DNA from: JBCCFW01 sp039029535
GTDB taxonomy: Bacteria; Acidobacteriota; JBCCFW01
Assembly (NCBI GenBank): GCA_039029535.1
Contig: JBCCFW010000163.1
Location: 1 to 17,768, forward strand
DNA: 17,768 bases
Reading direction: 5' to 3'
This document shows positions 8,698 to 15,902 of the stretch, one piece after another; the stretch's first letter is position 1; every line of letters begins with the position of its first letter. A program made the translations under genes and the position numbers. Below the pieces are notes generated by a model. The model was not told the origin of the DNA. It saw only the letters and a list, made by a program, of their open reading frames with translations, and made no database searches.

Positions 8698-9177
8698 CTA
8701 GCAGACGTGACCAGCCGTGAGCGCGAGGAATTCGGTGATGAAGCGCTTCTGGACCCGGTTCAGGCGCTGGGCGAGGATGCGGGCCATGGCGTGGGTGACC
8801 TTGTAGGCGGCGAGGTCGCCGTCGTCGAGCTTGGCCTGGAAGGCATCGAGCGGGAAGCGCTTGAGGCGACCTTCCTTCACGCAGTGGACGGAGGCGGAGC
8901 GCTTGTCGGCGGAGACGAGGGCCATCTCACCGAAGAAGGAGTACTCCTCGAGGCGGGCCATGACCTTCTGCTCGAGGGCGCTGGAGCCACCCTGGACGAC
9001 GTCGAAGACGCCGTCGGAGATGACGTAGAAGGCGTCGCCGTCGCTCCCCTCCTCCACGACGACGTCACCGGCCTCGGGGAGGACGTCCTCGGCGATCTCG
9101 AGGAGGGACGCGACCTCGTCGGGGTTCAGCTTCTCGAAGAGGGGGACCTTGGTGAAGCGTTCGGTGTCGATGCTCAT
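8698..9177 (-). CDS. Cyclic-nucleotide-binding domain protein (stand-alone)
   Basis: A 159-residue CAP_ED/cNMP-binding beta-barrel domain (about 10-115) with a helical tail and no DNA-binding HTH. The phosphate-binding cassette is FGEMALVSADKRSASV (82-97), with the key E84 and R93 of nucleotide binders both present. Earlier family features are LFEKL (13-17) and GDAFYVISDG (47-56). ATG at 9177 is preceded by AAGGAG 11 nt upstream. With no output domain, it probably senses a nucleotide (cAMP, cGMP or similar) and acts through a partner protein. The neighbouring kinase, three genes downstream in the same direction, is one possible partner, but that is inference. It is a paralogue of the next gene upstream. 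Confidence 0.85.
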   Translation of the reverse strand: MSIDTERFTKVPLFEKLNPDEVASLLEIAEDVLPEAGDVVVEEGSDGDAFYVISDGVFDVVQGGSSALEQKVMARLEEYSFFGEMALVSADKRSASVHCVKEGRLKRFPLDAFQAKLDDGDLAAYKVTHAMARILAQRLNRVQKRFITEFLALTAGHVC

Positions 9178-9269
9178 GGTGGTGGTGACTCCTTCCCGTC
9201 CGGCCCGATTCTCGGGGTGCTCCGGCTCCCGGTCAACGGGGCGCCGGTGCGGACGGGGTCAGGGGCGGG

Positions 9270-9728
9270 TCACCACATCGACATCATGTTGAGAGCGCGG
9301 ACCTTCTCGTTGTTGTCGCGGAGGCGGGCGGTGAGGGTGCGAATGAACTGAAAGAGGACGGAGAGGGCGATCTCCGGGTCCACGCGCATGAGGAGAAGGA
9401 ACTCGGAGCGTCCGACACGGTGGAGGACGACGTCGGTCTCGGCGATGGCGTCGGCGGAGCGGGGTCGGGCGTCGATGAGGGACATGTCGCCGAAGTAGTT
9501 GCCCTCTTTCAGGAAAGCGAGGGCTTCTTCGGCGGAGCTGCCGAGCCGCTGGGTGATGCGGACGGTGCCCTTCCCGATGAGGTAGAGCTGGTCGCCCCGA
9601 TCTCCTTCCTTGAAGATCGGGGTGCCGGCGGGAAGCTCCTGGTCCGTGAACAGCTTCGCCATCGTGGCGAGCTGCGGGTCGGTCAGGGCCTCGAAGAGCT
9701 TGAACCTGGCGAGCTGGTCGGAACGCAC
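9270..9728 (-). CDS. Second stand-alone cyclic-nucleotide-binding domain protein
   Basis: A 152-residue cNMP-binding domain with helices after it and no HTH. Motifs include LFEALTD (11-17), GDQLYLIGKG (45-54) and the cassette FGDMSLIDARPRSAD (79-93). Compared with the neighbour, the ribose-contacting Glu is Asp (D81) while R90 is kept, so ligand choice or affinity may differ. I placed the start at GTG 9728 because a strong GGAGG lies 6 nt upstream. The frame stays open to ATG 9857 and GTG 9929, but the extra residues are Pro/Arg-rich, look non-coding and have no comparable ribosome-binding site at 9857. It is 92 nt upstream of the paralogue at 8698-9177 and begins what looks like a four-gene transcription unit ending with the kinase. 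Confidence 0.82.
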   Translation of the reverse strand: MRSDQLARFKLFEALTDPQLATMAKLFTDQELPAGTPIFKEGDRGDQLYLIGKGTVRITQRLGSSAEEALAFLKEGNYFGDMSLIDARPRSADAIAETDVVLHRVGRSEFLLLMRVDPEIALSVLFQFIRTLTARLRDNNEKVRALNMMSMW

Positions 9729-10228
9729 GGAGGGCCTCCGCCGGGATCGTATCCCGCGGGCCCCTCCCGAGGGCAGCGGGTTCTTCGGGGGGGCCAAGAC
9801 CGGTGCGTCGTAGGGGGTCACGGGCTCTCCGGGAGGAAATCGGCCCGGACTGTTCATGAGTGTTCGTCGCGAGTGGCCGGAGACGCTAGCCGAGAAGGGT
9901 GAACGTAGCGTCGAGGCCCGGAGGCGCACTGGACGGTGCGCTGAGGACCGAGAGGCGAGTACGCCCTTCGCAGGCAGCGGATCTGGTCACGCAGCAGGAG
10001 ACTCATGAATTGACCGGGCCAAGGGCGCGGTCCGGGCCTCTGCCGGGGTGGATCGGCGGTGGCCGGGGTGGAGTTGAGGGCGGGCCTCGGGGACAGGGGC
10101 CGCTGCGGAGCGGTCGTTCAGGGCTCCCGGTCCTCGGGGGCGACTCGTGCGGATTCCTGGTCCGGGGTCGATTTCCCCGGTGGCAGGCCCCTCCCCTCCG
10201 TGATACCGTCTCCAGCCTTCTGGACCGT
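9729..10228. other. 500-bp stretch without a convincing gene
   Basis: No open frame here has a believable protein. The stretch must hold the promoter of the minus-strand cNMP-binding genes and the promoter of tRNA-Asn on the plus strand; I could not assign good -35/-10 pairs. A perfect 6-bp stem CCGGGG/CCCCGG with a 7-nt loop sits at 10162-10180, with no T run after it. Confidence 0.5.
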
Positions 10229-10303
10229 TCCGCAGTAGCTCAGCGGTAGAGCGGGTGGCTGTTAACCACTAGGTCGGGGGTTCAAATCCCTCCTGCGGAG
10301 CCA
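10229..10303 (+). tRNA. tRNA-Asn (anticodon GTT), CCA encoded
   Basis: A complete cloverleaf can be drawn. The acceptor stem TCCGCAG/CTGCGGA has seven pairs (10229-10235 with 10293-10299), followed by discriminator G10300 and an encoded CCA at 10301-10303. The D stem is GCTC/GAGC, and the anticodon stem GGTGG/CCACT carries loop CTGTTAA with GTT at 10261-10263. The variable loop is 5 nt, and the T arm is GGGGG-TTCAAAT-CCCTC. It marks the border between chromosome-like DNA and the accessory region. tRNA genes are common integration sites, although I found no second copy of its 3' end within the window. Confidence 0.97.
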
Positions 10304-10316
10304 GACGAATCGACGA

Positions 10317-10337
10317 CCAACTCGGGGGAGGAGTTGG
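10317..10337 (+). other. Hairpin just after tRNA-Asn
   Basis: CCAACTC and GAGTTGG pair perfectly (7 bp) around a 7-nt loop, 13 nt past the tRNA CCA end. It has no T run of its own. It may be a processing signal or the first of two 3' stems before the terminator. Confidence 0.5.
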
Positions 10338-10347
10338 GTCAACACGG

Positions 10348-10374
10348 AGCCCCGATCGGCGAGGTCGGGGCTTT
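10348..10374 (+). terminator. Rho-independent terminator of the tRNA-Asn transcript
   Basis: AGCCCCGA (10348-10355) pairs perfectly with TCGGGGCT (10365-10372) around a 9-nt loop. It is followed by a short T run (the final T of the stem plus TT, then C). The GC-rich 8-bp stem makes this a good terminator despite the short T tract. Confidence 0.75.
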
Positions 10375-10893
10375 CGTGCGTTCAGGGGGCTGATTCGGGG
10401 GATTTCGGGATCCAGGGCTCCCCTCTCCCAGTCGCCGCTGAGATACGGGCCGGTCTGCTCGGGCGTCGATCCGGGACCGGATCAGCTCTCGGACGCGGAG
10501 ATCGGGGCGAGAGCACAGCTGGTTGGTTTACACAGAAAGAGCCGAGATCTGAGAATGGGCAGGTGCTGGTTCACAGCTCCCCGACCAACTCGTGCAGCGC
10601 ACCTGAACCGATGCCCGTAGCCGACCGGCAACTGCCGACGCGAGCCGTTGCCAGCCAGGATCGCTCGCTCTTGGGCACTGCCCTCCCTGAATGCCTCGTT
10701 CGGCAACACCGACGCTGAGTTCAGTGCTCGAGCGCGAGCTGAGCCTGGGAGCCACAGACGCGCCACGGCCTCGTCGTCTTGGCAACCAGTCGACTTGCTG
10801 TCAGTCTTCCCCACACGCGGCTAGAACTGCTGGGGAGAGACCACCCGCACGACTCCAAGCCCCTGATGCAAGCGTTGACATCGGAGTGCGCTG
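10375..10893. other. Gene-free junction between chromosome and accessory region
   Basis: I see no supported gene here; the longest open frame (minus, 10814-10482) has low-complexity Arg/Ser/Ala content and no family resemblance. The stretch contains the AAA+ gene's ribosome-binding site (GGAG about 8 nt before 10894). It also holds GGTTTACACAGAAAGAGCC at 10525-10543, which resembles the ends of IS256-type elements from memory, and one copy of a 17-bp repeat at 10674-10690. It probably contains remnants of older insertions. Confidence 0.4.
10674..10690 (+). repeat. 17-bp direct repeat, left copy
   Basis: GGCACTGCCCTCCCTGA is identical to 15766-15782. The two copies lie on either side of the ATPase-protease pair and the first IS remnants, about 5.1 kb apart. 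It may be a duplication left by insertion or recombination, or chance. Confidence 0.45.
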
Positions 10894-11904
10894 ATGGCCC
10901 GCGCCGACCTACTCATCGACCTCGTACGCGCTGGCGCACGCGGAGACCAATCGCTCTTCCGAAAGGCCCTCGAGGCTCTCGTCACGGAAGAACGCGCCAA
11001 GCAACATCACATTCTTGCTGATCGCCTTGCGGCCCATCTGCGAGCGAATGGGCCTCCTGATGCTGGGCCGACCGCCACACCCATTCGACGCAACGGAAGC
11101 GCTCGCGAGTTGTTCCACGAGATCTCACCTGAGCGCCGCCTTGCTGACCTCGTGATGCCCGCTGCCACAGCCGACGCCTGCCGCGAACTCGTCGAAGAAC
11201 ACCAGCGCGTGGATCTCCTTCGCGCTCACAATCTCGAGCCTAGGCACCGCGTGCTTCTTGCTGGCGCCCCCGGCAATGGCAAGACTTCGCTGGCCGAAGC
11301 GATCGCAACGGAGCTGACACTACCGCTCCTCGCAGTGCGGTACGAGTCCGTTATCGCCAGCTTTCTTGGAGAAACGGCTGTCCGACTCGTACACCTCTTC
11401 GAGCAGGCTCGAACCCGACGATGCGTCCTCTTCTTCGACGAGTTCGATGTCGTCGGGAAGGAGCGAGGCGACACCCACGAAACCGGAGAGATCAAGCGTG
11501 TCGTCAGCTCACTCCTTCTCCAGATCGATGACTTACCCAGCCATGTCATCGTCATCACGGCAACCAACCACCCCGAGCTACTCGACCGAGCAGTCTGGCG
11601 ACGCTTCCAGCTCCGGCTCAACCTCCCCCCTCCTACCCCAACACTAGCGCAGGAGTGGCTTCGCCGCTTCGAAGAGAGACTCGGCTGCCGTCTAGGATAC
11701 GCGCCACCCACTCTCGCGAAGCGCCTGAAGGGCCTGAGCTTCTCAGAACTGGAGCAGTTCGCTCTAGACGTACATCGCCAATACGTACTGCAACTTCCGG
11801 GTGCAGACATCCGGAAGATCGTGAGCAAGAGACTGAGCCAGTGGCAACAACGCTTCTCCATCGGCAAGTCCGGCCTGAAGGACAGCGAACAACGCCATGA
11901 CTGA
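10894..11904 (+). CDS. AAA+ ATPase partnered with a subtilase
   Basis: A 336-residue cytoplasmic AAA+ ATPase. Residues 1-90 are a helical N-terminal region without a family I recognise. The AAA core (about 95-245) has Walker A GAPGNGKT (124-131), Walker B VLFFDEFD (178-185), sensor 1 at N225 (ITATNH) and an arginine-finger-like DRAVWRRF (231-238); a small helical lid domain follows. This is the classic-AAA arrangement seen in SpoVK/FtsH-type ATPases, which remodel proteins. The ATG at 10894 has GGAG about 8 nt upstream. Its last 8 nt overlap the start of the protease gene, so the two proteins are made together, which points to a working pair in which the ATPase unfolds, delivers or gates substrate for the protease. 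It has no protease domain or membrane segment of its own. Codon use differs from the left half of the window. Confidence 0.92.
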   Translation: MARADLLIDLVRAGARGDQSLFRKALEALVTEERAKQHHILADRLAAHLRANGPPDAGPTATPIRRNGSARELFHEISPERRLADLVMPAATADACRELVEEHQRVDLLRAHNLEPRHRVLLAGAPGNGKTSLAEAIATELTLPLLAVRYESVIASFLGETAVRLVHLFEQARTRRCVLFFDEFDVVGKERGDTHETGEIKRVVSSLLLQIDDLPSHVIVITATNHPELLDRAVWRRFQLRLNLPPPTPTLAQEWLRRFEERLGCRLGYAPPTLAKRLKGLSFSELEQFALDVHRQYVLQLPGADIRKIVSKRLSQWQQRFSIGKSGLKDSEQRHD

Positions 11905-14485
11905 ACGCCCCTTGCTCATCCTTCCAGCGCCCGGCGAACCCGCGAAGCGACGAACCAAGGGGGGTGGCGGCGGACGATTCCAACGCCCCGACCGGGAGCG
12001 CCAATCGGAAAGACTGGCTCCCCGTCTTCAGGAACTCCAAGCAGCACTCGCAGAGCGCCGCACCCGACTTCAAACCGAAGCTCAGGGACTGGTACCGGAA
12101 GAGGTCGTTGTGCTTGAAGCCGTGGGCACGGTAGACGGCTTCATTCGAGCTGTGGAGAAGATACCCGGGATGGAGTGGCTTGCCGAGATCGAGAGAGAAG
12201 ACGTTCCTCCAGACGACGACTTCTTCGCCCTAGACGACAACGAGCAGCGCCGCCCAGACAAGGCACTGGGATGTCGCCTGTTCATGATCTTCACGAACCA
12301 GAGCGCACTACAACAGATGCTCTCGCTTTGGGGCAGCTGGCAGGCTGACCAGAAGTTGCCGCATGGCCTTGGGCGATGGAAGACGCTCTTTGAACAACTG
12401 CGTGACGTGCGCCCGTGGGGACCCAGAGATCGCCTCATCGAGACAGGCGTGCTGGACGATTGGCATGAGCGGATAGAACACGGACAGGAGATCGTACCGT
12501 GCGAGATCGAACTCTGGTATCGACAACTACCGCGAGCACGCCAGGCTGCCCATGACCGAGTTGCTGGTCTCGTCACAGACCTCCAAGGCACCATCATCGC
12601 CGAAAGCTCTCTCGAGGAGATCGGCTACCATGCCCTACTCGCACACCTTCCAACGAGGGCGATCGTCAAACTCCTTGAAGATCCGAACGACGACACAGCC
12701 CTAGTTCACTGCGAGCAGATTCAGTTCTTCCGCGCAAGCGGACAAATGTCCACCACAGTCCCCGACGACGAGCAGACCCACGACGGAGGACCCCACCCGA
12801 CTGGAGCCCCCACCGGCACGCCCGTAGTAGCACTCCTCGATGGCCTGCCACTCCAAACGCATCAGAGGCTGGAGGGACGCCTGATCGTCGACGACCCGGA
12901 CGTCTTCGAGGAGAACTACCCCGCGAACGAGAGGCGCCACGGAACAGCGATGGCATCCCTGATCATTCACGGCGACCTGGCAGCTGATGAAGCACCCCTA
13001 CCAAGACCACTCTACGTCCGCCCCATCCTACAACCAGACCCTCGAGCCTGGCGACGCTGCGAGTCGGTACCCGAAGGGACACTGATCGTCGACCTAGTTC
13101 ACCGAGCAGTGCGCCGACTGTTTGAGTCCGAAGGAGACCAAGAACCCGTAGGAACAGACATCGCCGTCATCAACCTATCCATAGGCATTCTAGACCGTCC
13201 CTTCGAACGCGCCCTCAGCCCCCTCGCCCGCCTGCTGGATTGGCTCGCCTGGCATTACCAGGTCCTGTTTGTTGTCAGCGCAGGAAACCACACCAGGACG
13301 ATTGAACTTCACGGGTACGACAGCTCCGACACACTTACACCAGAAGCGCTACAGGAGCAGATCATTCGTTCGATAGCAGCAGATGCGCGCCATCGACGAC
13401 TACTGTCGCCGGCGGAAGCCACCAACGCACTGGCAGTAGCAGCAATTCACGATGACGCATCGAACGCGCCGCCCCCTCCGGGCTGGCTCCAGCCGCACAC
13501 CAGAAGAGGACTCCCAAGCCCGATTAACGCACAAGGCATGGGCTACCGCCGAGCGATCAAGCCGGACATCCTCGCGCCAGGCGGATGCGTACTCGTGCGA
13601 AAGCAACTTCGTCCGGCCGAACAGATGACCCTGGAAGTCTACGGGGGAACATTGGCACCCGGCCAGCTTGCCGCAGCCCCAGGCCCTACACCCGGCGACC
13701 GAGCCGCCTCAAGGTACTCACGAGGCACCAGCAATGCCACCGCACTCGTGAGCAGGGCAGCGGGACTACTCCATGATGTTCTCGACGACATTCGGGGCGA
13801 CCCTGGCGGCGAGATCATCGACACCGTACCTCGGTCAGTCTGGCTCAAAGCCCTGCTGGCGCACGGAGCCGACTGGGAGCTCGCAGGCCCGACCCTCGAC
13901 AACATTCTCGGTACGGATGACAACAGACGGCAGTTCAAGGAATACGTCACGCGCCTACTCGGCTACGGCACCATCAACCTCAGTCGAGCCCGCGAGTGCA
14001 CCGAACGTAGAGCAACAGCGATTAGCGGCGGTTTGCTGGCCAAAGAACAGTCACACATTCATCGATTCCCACTACCACCATCACTCAGCGGACAACGTGG
14101 ACACCGACGTCTCACCATCACGCTAGCCTGGCACACTCCAGTGAATCCCCGCCATCAGGGTTGGCGACGCGCCGACCTTTGGTTTGCCCCGCCGCAAAGC
14201 GCCCTCCGGGTAAGCCGCCAGCAAGCAGACTGGCAGGCTGTTCAGCGCGGCACTCTACAGCACGAGATTCTGGATGGCGAACAAGCCGCCGTCTTCTCTG
14301 ACGGAACTGACTTGGAGATCCAGGTGAGCTGCCGTCCTGACGCCGGCGTACTTGATGAGGCAATTCCCTACGCACTCGTCACAACACTTGAGGTAGCAGA
14401 GAGCATCGGTGTCGAGATTTACGACGAAGTTCGCGTGGCTATACAAACGGCCCAGGTTCGCGTCTCGCCTACGACTTCCGGCTGA
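11897..14485 (+). CDS. Large intracellular subtilisin-family (S8) serine protease
   Basis: An 862-residue S8 peptidase with an intact triad: D315 in VALLDGLP, H348 in RHGTAMAS and S612 in RGTSNATALVSRAAG, plus the oxyanion Asn N464 in VVSAGNH. There is no signal peptide; the N-terminus is a basic, Gly/Arg-rich tail (17-40) followed by a probable coiled coil (36-64). Residues about 65-300 form an extra domain of no family I recognise, in place of the usual I9 propeptide. Residues about 700-862 form a beta-rich C-terminal domain (ITLAWHTP at 741-748 recalls accessory domains of large subtilases). The ATG at 11897 lies inside the ATPase gene (8-nt overlap), so translation is coupled. The absence of secretion and the ATPase partner suggest regulated proteolysis inside the cell. 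A role in phage defence or stress is inference. Confidence 0.93.
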   Translation: MTERPLLILPAPGEPAKRRTKGGGGGRFQRPDRERQSERLAPRLQELQAALAERRTRLQTEAQGLVPEEVVVLEAVGTVDGFIRAVEKIPGMEWLAEIEREDVPPDDDFFALDDNEQRRPDKALGCRLFMIFTNQSALQQMLSLWGSWQADQKLPHGLGRWKTLFEQLRDVRPWGPRDRLIETGVLDDWHERIEHGQEIVPCEIELWYRQLPRARQAAHDRVAGLVTDLQGTIIAESSLEEIGYHALLAHLPTRAIVKLLEDPNDDTALVHCEQIQFFRASGQMSTTVPDDEQTHDGGPHPTGAPTGTPVVALLDGLPLQTHQRLEGRLIVDDPDVFEENYPANERRHGTAMASLIIHGDLAADEAPLPRPLYVRPILQPDPRAWRRCESVPEGTLIVDLVHRAVRRLFESEGDQEPVGTDIAVINLSIGILDRPFERALSPLARLLDWLAWHYQVLFVVSAGNHTRTIELHGYDSSDTLTPEALQEQIIRSIAADARHRRLLSPAEATNALAVAAIHDDASNAPPPPGWLQPHTRRGLPSPINAQGMGYRRAIKPDILAPGGCVLVRKQLRPAEQMTLEVYGGTLAPGQLAAAPGPTPGDRAASRYSRGTSNATALVSRAAGLLHDVLDDIRGDPGGEIIDTVPRSVWLKALLAHGADWELAGPTLDNILGTDDNRRQFKEYVTRLLGYGTINLSRARECTERRATAISGGLLAKEQSHIHRFPLPPSLSGQRGHRRLTITLAWHTPVNPRHQGWRRADLWFAPPQSALRVSRQQADWQAVQRGTLQHEILDGEQAAVFSDGTDLEIQVSCRPDAGVLDEAIPYALVTTLEVAESIGVEIYDEVRVAIQTAQVRVSPTTSG

Positions 14486-14828
14486 GACGAGCCCACACAT
14501 TCCTCTGCTCAGCCCAGCACTCCCACCGCACAACCTCCCGCAACGCTCGCTCCGCCAGCGGCTATACACCATCGACCGCCTCCAGAGTCAGTAGCTGCTC
14601 CTGGATGTCCGGCGCCAGTAGCAGCAGGTCAAGGAGTTGAGTCACCCGGGTCCGCGTTACTCCAAGTCTCTCGGCGGCGTGCGCCCGGTCCCGATACTCC
14701 TCTCGCTCGATCGCTGCCTCCAAGCAGTGGGCCATCGCCAGCATCCAGGCGACTCGGGCCGGGCGTCTCAGGGGTTCAGGAGGACTCTTGGGAGCCTGTC
14801 CCTGGCCAAAGACTCTATCCGCCCCCGA
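14469..14828 (-). pseudogene. Decayed HTH protein of a recombinase/transposon-associated type, broken by an in-frame TAG
   Basis: From 14828 downward one frame reads an HTH protein: RVAWMLAMAHCLEAAI, then RLGVTRTRVTQLLDLLLLAPDIQE. This pattern is typical, from memory, of small proteins encoded next to site-specific recombinases. It stops at TAG 14564-14562. The same frame then continues for 30 more codons (ending at TAG 14471-14469) with PLAERALREVV and WECWAEQRNVWARL, which look like the proper C-terminus of the family, so the internal stop seems to be a nonsense mutation. Upstream, no start codon other than CTG precedes residue 29, and a TGA lies at 14831-14829. Plausible N-terminal pieces (RPRLVERLTAKVR near 14990, LPFTWERL near 14940) sit in shifted frames up to 15000, suggesting two further frameshifts. 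The last 17 nt overlap the 3' end of the subtilase gene, antisense. Confidence 0.65.
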
Positions 14829-15000
14829 TCACAGCTATCCAGGGCACCCCGAACACGAGCTCGCCGGCCGCGCTGGCGCCATGTTCGAGTATCAGCCGCG
14901 AACTCGGGTCGCGGCGACAGCCGTTCCCACGTGAAGGGCAGATGCCGGGCGCACCTTCGCCGTCAGTCGTTCCACCAACCTCGGCCGCACTGGAACGAGC

Positions 15001-15561
15001 TCAGGCAGCCCGACGCTCGTACCGGTGATGCAGGCCGCCCACCATCGGGAACGCCACGACCTCTCCCCTCTCGGGTGTCTGCACCTCTCGGCCGTGCGGC
15101 GAGTCCTTATCGAGGCTAAGATGGCAGCGGGCCTCGTGGTAGTAGCTCAGGTACTCGCCAATCAGCCGGCGCAGGTGACGCTCCCCCAGCACAATGACAT
15201 GGTCGAGGAGCTCCCGCCGAAGCGTGCCGTTGAACCGCTCGACGTACGGATTCTGCCAAGGTGACCGGGGCGCAGTCTTGACCTCCTCGATTCCGAGTCC
15301 CCGGACTCGCTTGCTGAAGGCTCGACCGTAGACGCCATCGCGGTCTCTTAGCAAGTAACGCGGCACCTCGTCCCACGGGAATGCATCGACGACCTGCTGC
15401 GCCGTCCACTCCGCCGTCGGATACTGCGTCACGTTCACGTGCATGATGCTTCGACGATCGTGCCGGAGAAGCACGAGGACGTGAAGCAACCGGAAGGTCA
15501 CCGTTGGCACGACCAGGAAGTCCATCGCAACGATGTCCTTCGCGTGGTTGCTCAAGAATGT
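15001..15561 (-). pseudogene. DDE transposase (integrase-core type), N-terminal part missing
   Basis: The 186-residue C-terminal part of an rve/integrase-core transposase, intact from TFLSNHAKDIVAMDF to the natural end GGLHHRYERRAA. The catalytic acids are all present: D in VAMDF (codon 15522-15520), first D of LLRDRDGVYG (15345-15343) and E in NPYVERFNG (15240-15238). The last two are 35 residues apart, the DD(35)E spacing. The N-terminal HTH half is absent. The upstream end of the homology meets the broken lipoprotein gene at about 15561, so the element appears truncated exactly at that junction. The open frame continues to 15645 but only by reading through the lipoprotein region in another frame. 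Similar transposases are common in planctomycetes and other soil and marine bacteria. It is not expected to be active. Confidence 0.8.
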
Positions 15562-15656
15562 GGCGTCAGGGGAGTGTGGTGGTCGCAGCCGAGCAGAAGC
15601 GAAAGGGCGAGGGCAACGAGTCCGCCGAGGTAGTAGGCACGCCAAGTCTTGTTCAT
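15552..15656 (-). pseudogene. Lipoprotein gene cut off just after its signal peptide
   Basis: ATG at 15656 has a strong GGAGG ribosome-binding site 4 nt upstream. The first 24 residues form a textbook lipoprotein signal: MNKTWR, a hydrophobic core YLGGLVALALSLL and the lipobox LLGC with lipidated C24. Only ten more residues follow before a TGA at 15554-15552, and the DNA beyond about 15561 belongs to the transposase fragment. The most likely reading is an insertion, then deletion, that removed the rest of the gene. A genuine 34-residue lipoprotein is a less likely alternative. The function of the original protein cannot be told. Confidence 0.6.
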
Positions 15657-15765
15657 GAGTCCTCCAAGGCTGCGCCGATCATGTCCCTTGACCGCGGCCT
15701 GCTCGTCCAGACAACCGAGCGCTCTCGCCCCCGTCCTGTACCAATACTCAGCCGCACCGATTGCA

Positions 15766-15782
15766 GGCACTGCCCTCCCTGA
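15766..15782 (+). repeat. 17-bp direct repeat, right copy
   Basis: Identical to 10674-10690 (GGCACTGCCCTCCCTGA). This copy lies about 110 nt upstream of the truncated lipoprotein start, in DNA without a recognised gene. Flanking bases differ at both ends, so the repeat is exactly 17 bp. Confidence 0.45.
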
Positions 15783-15902
15783 CAACGGCTGCTCCACAGC
15801 CATCCCTCGCCCTTCCCACTGCCACAGTCCTCCGAGCGGACGCACTCCCACTGCGGCCCAGGCACGACCAACAGGCCGGAAGTCACCGGACCGGAACTCA
15901 AC

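Noticed and set aside
9899..10249. 116-codon plus-strand frame before and into the tRNA
   Set aside because: It reads into the tRNA-Asn gene, is Gly/Arg-rich and has no ribosome-binding site.
10482..10814. 110-codon minus-strand frame
   Set aside because: No family resemblance, no clear ribosome-binding site and Arg/Ser/Ala-rich; probably IS debris. Kept only as gene-free sequence.
14637..15119. 160-codon plus-strand frame
   Set aside because: It is opposite the HTH and transposase pseudogenes, whose minus-strand frames show real motifs.
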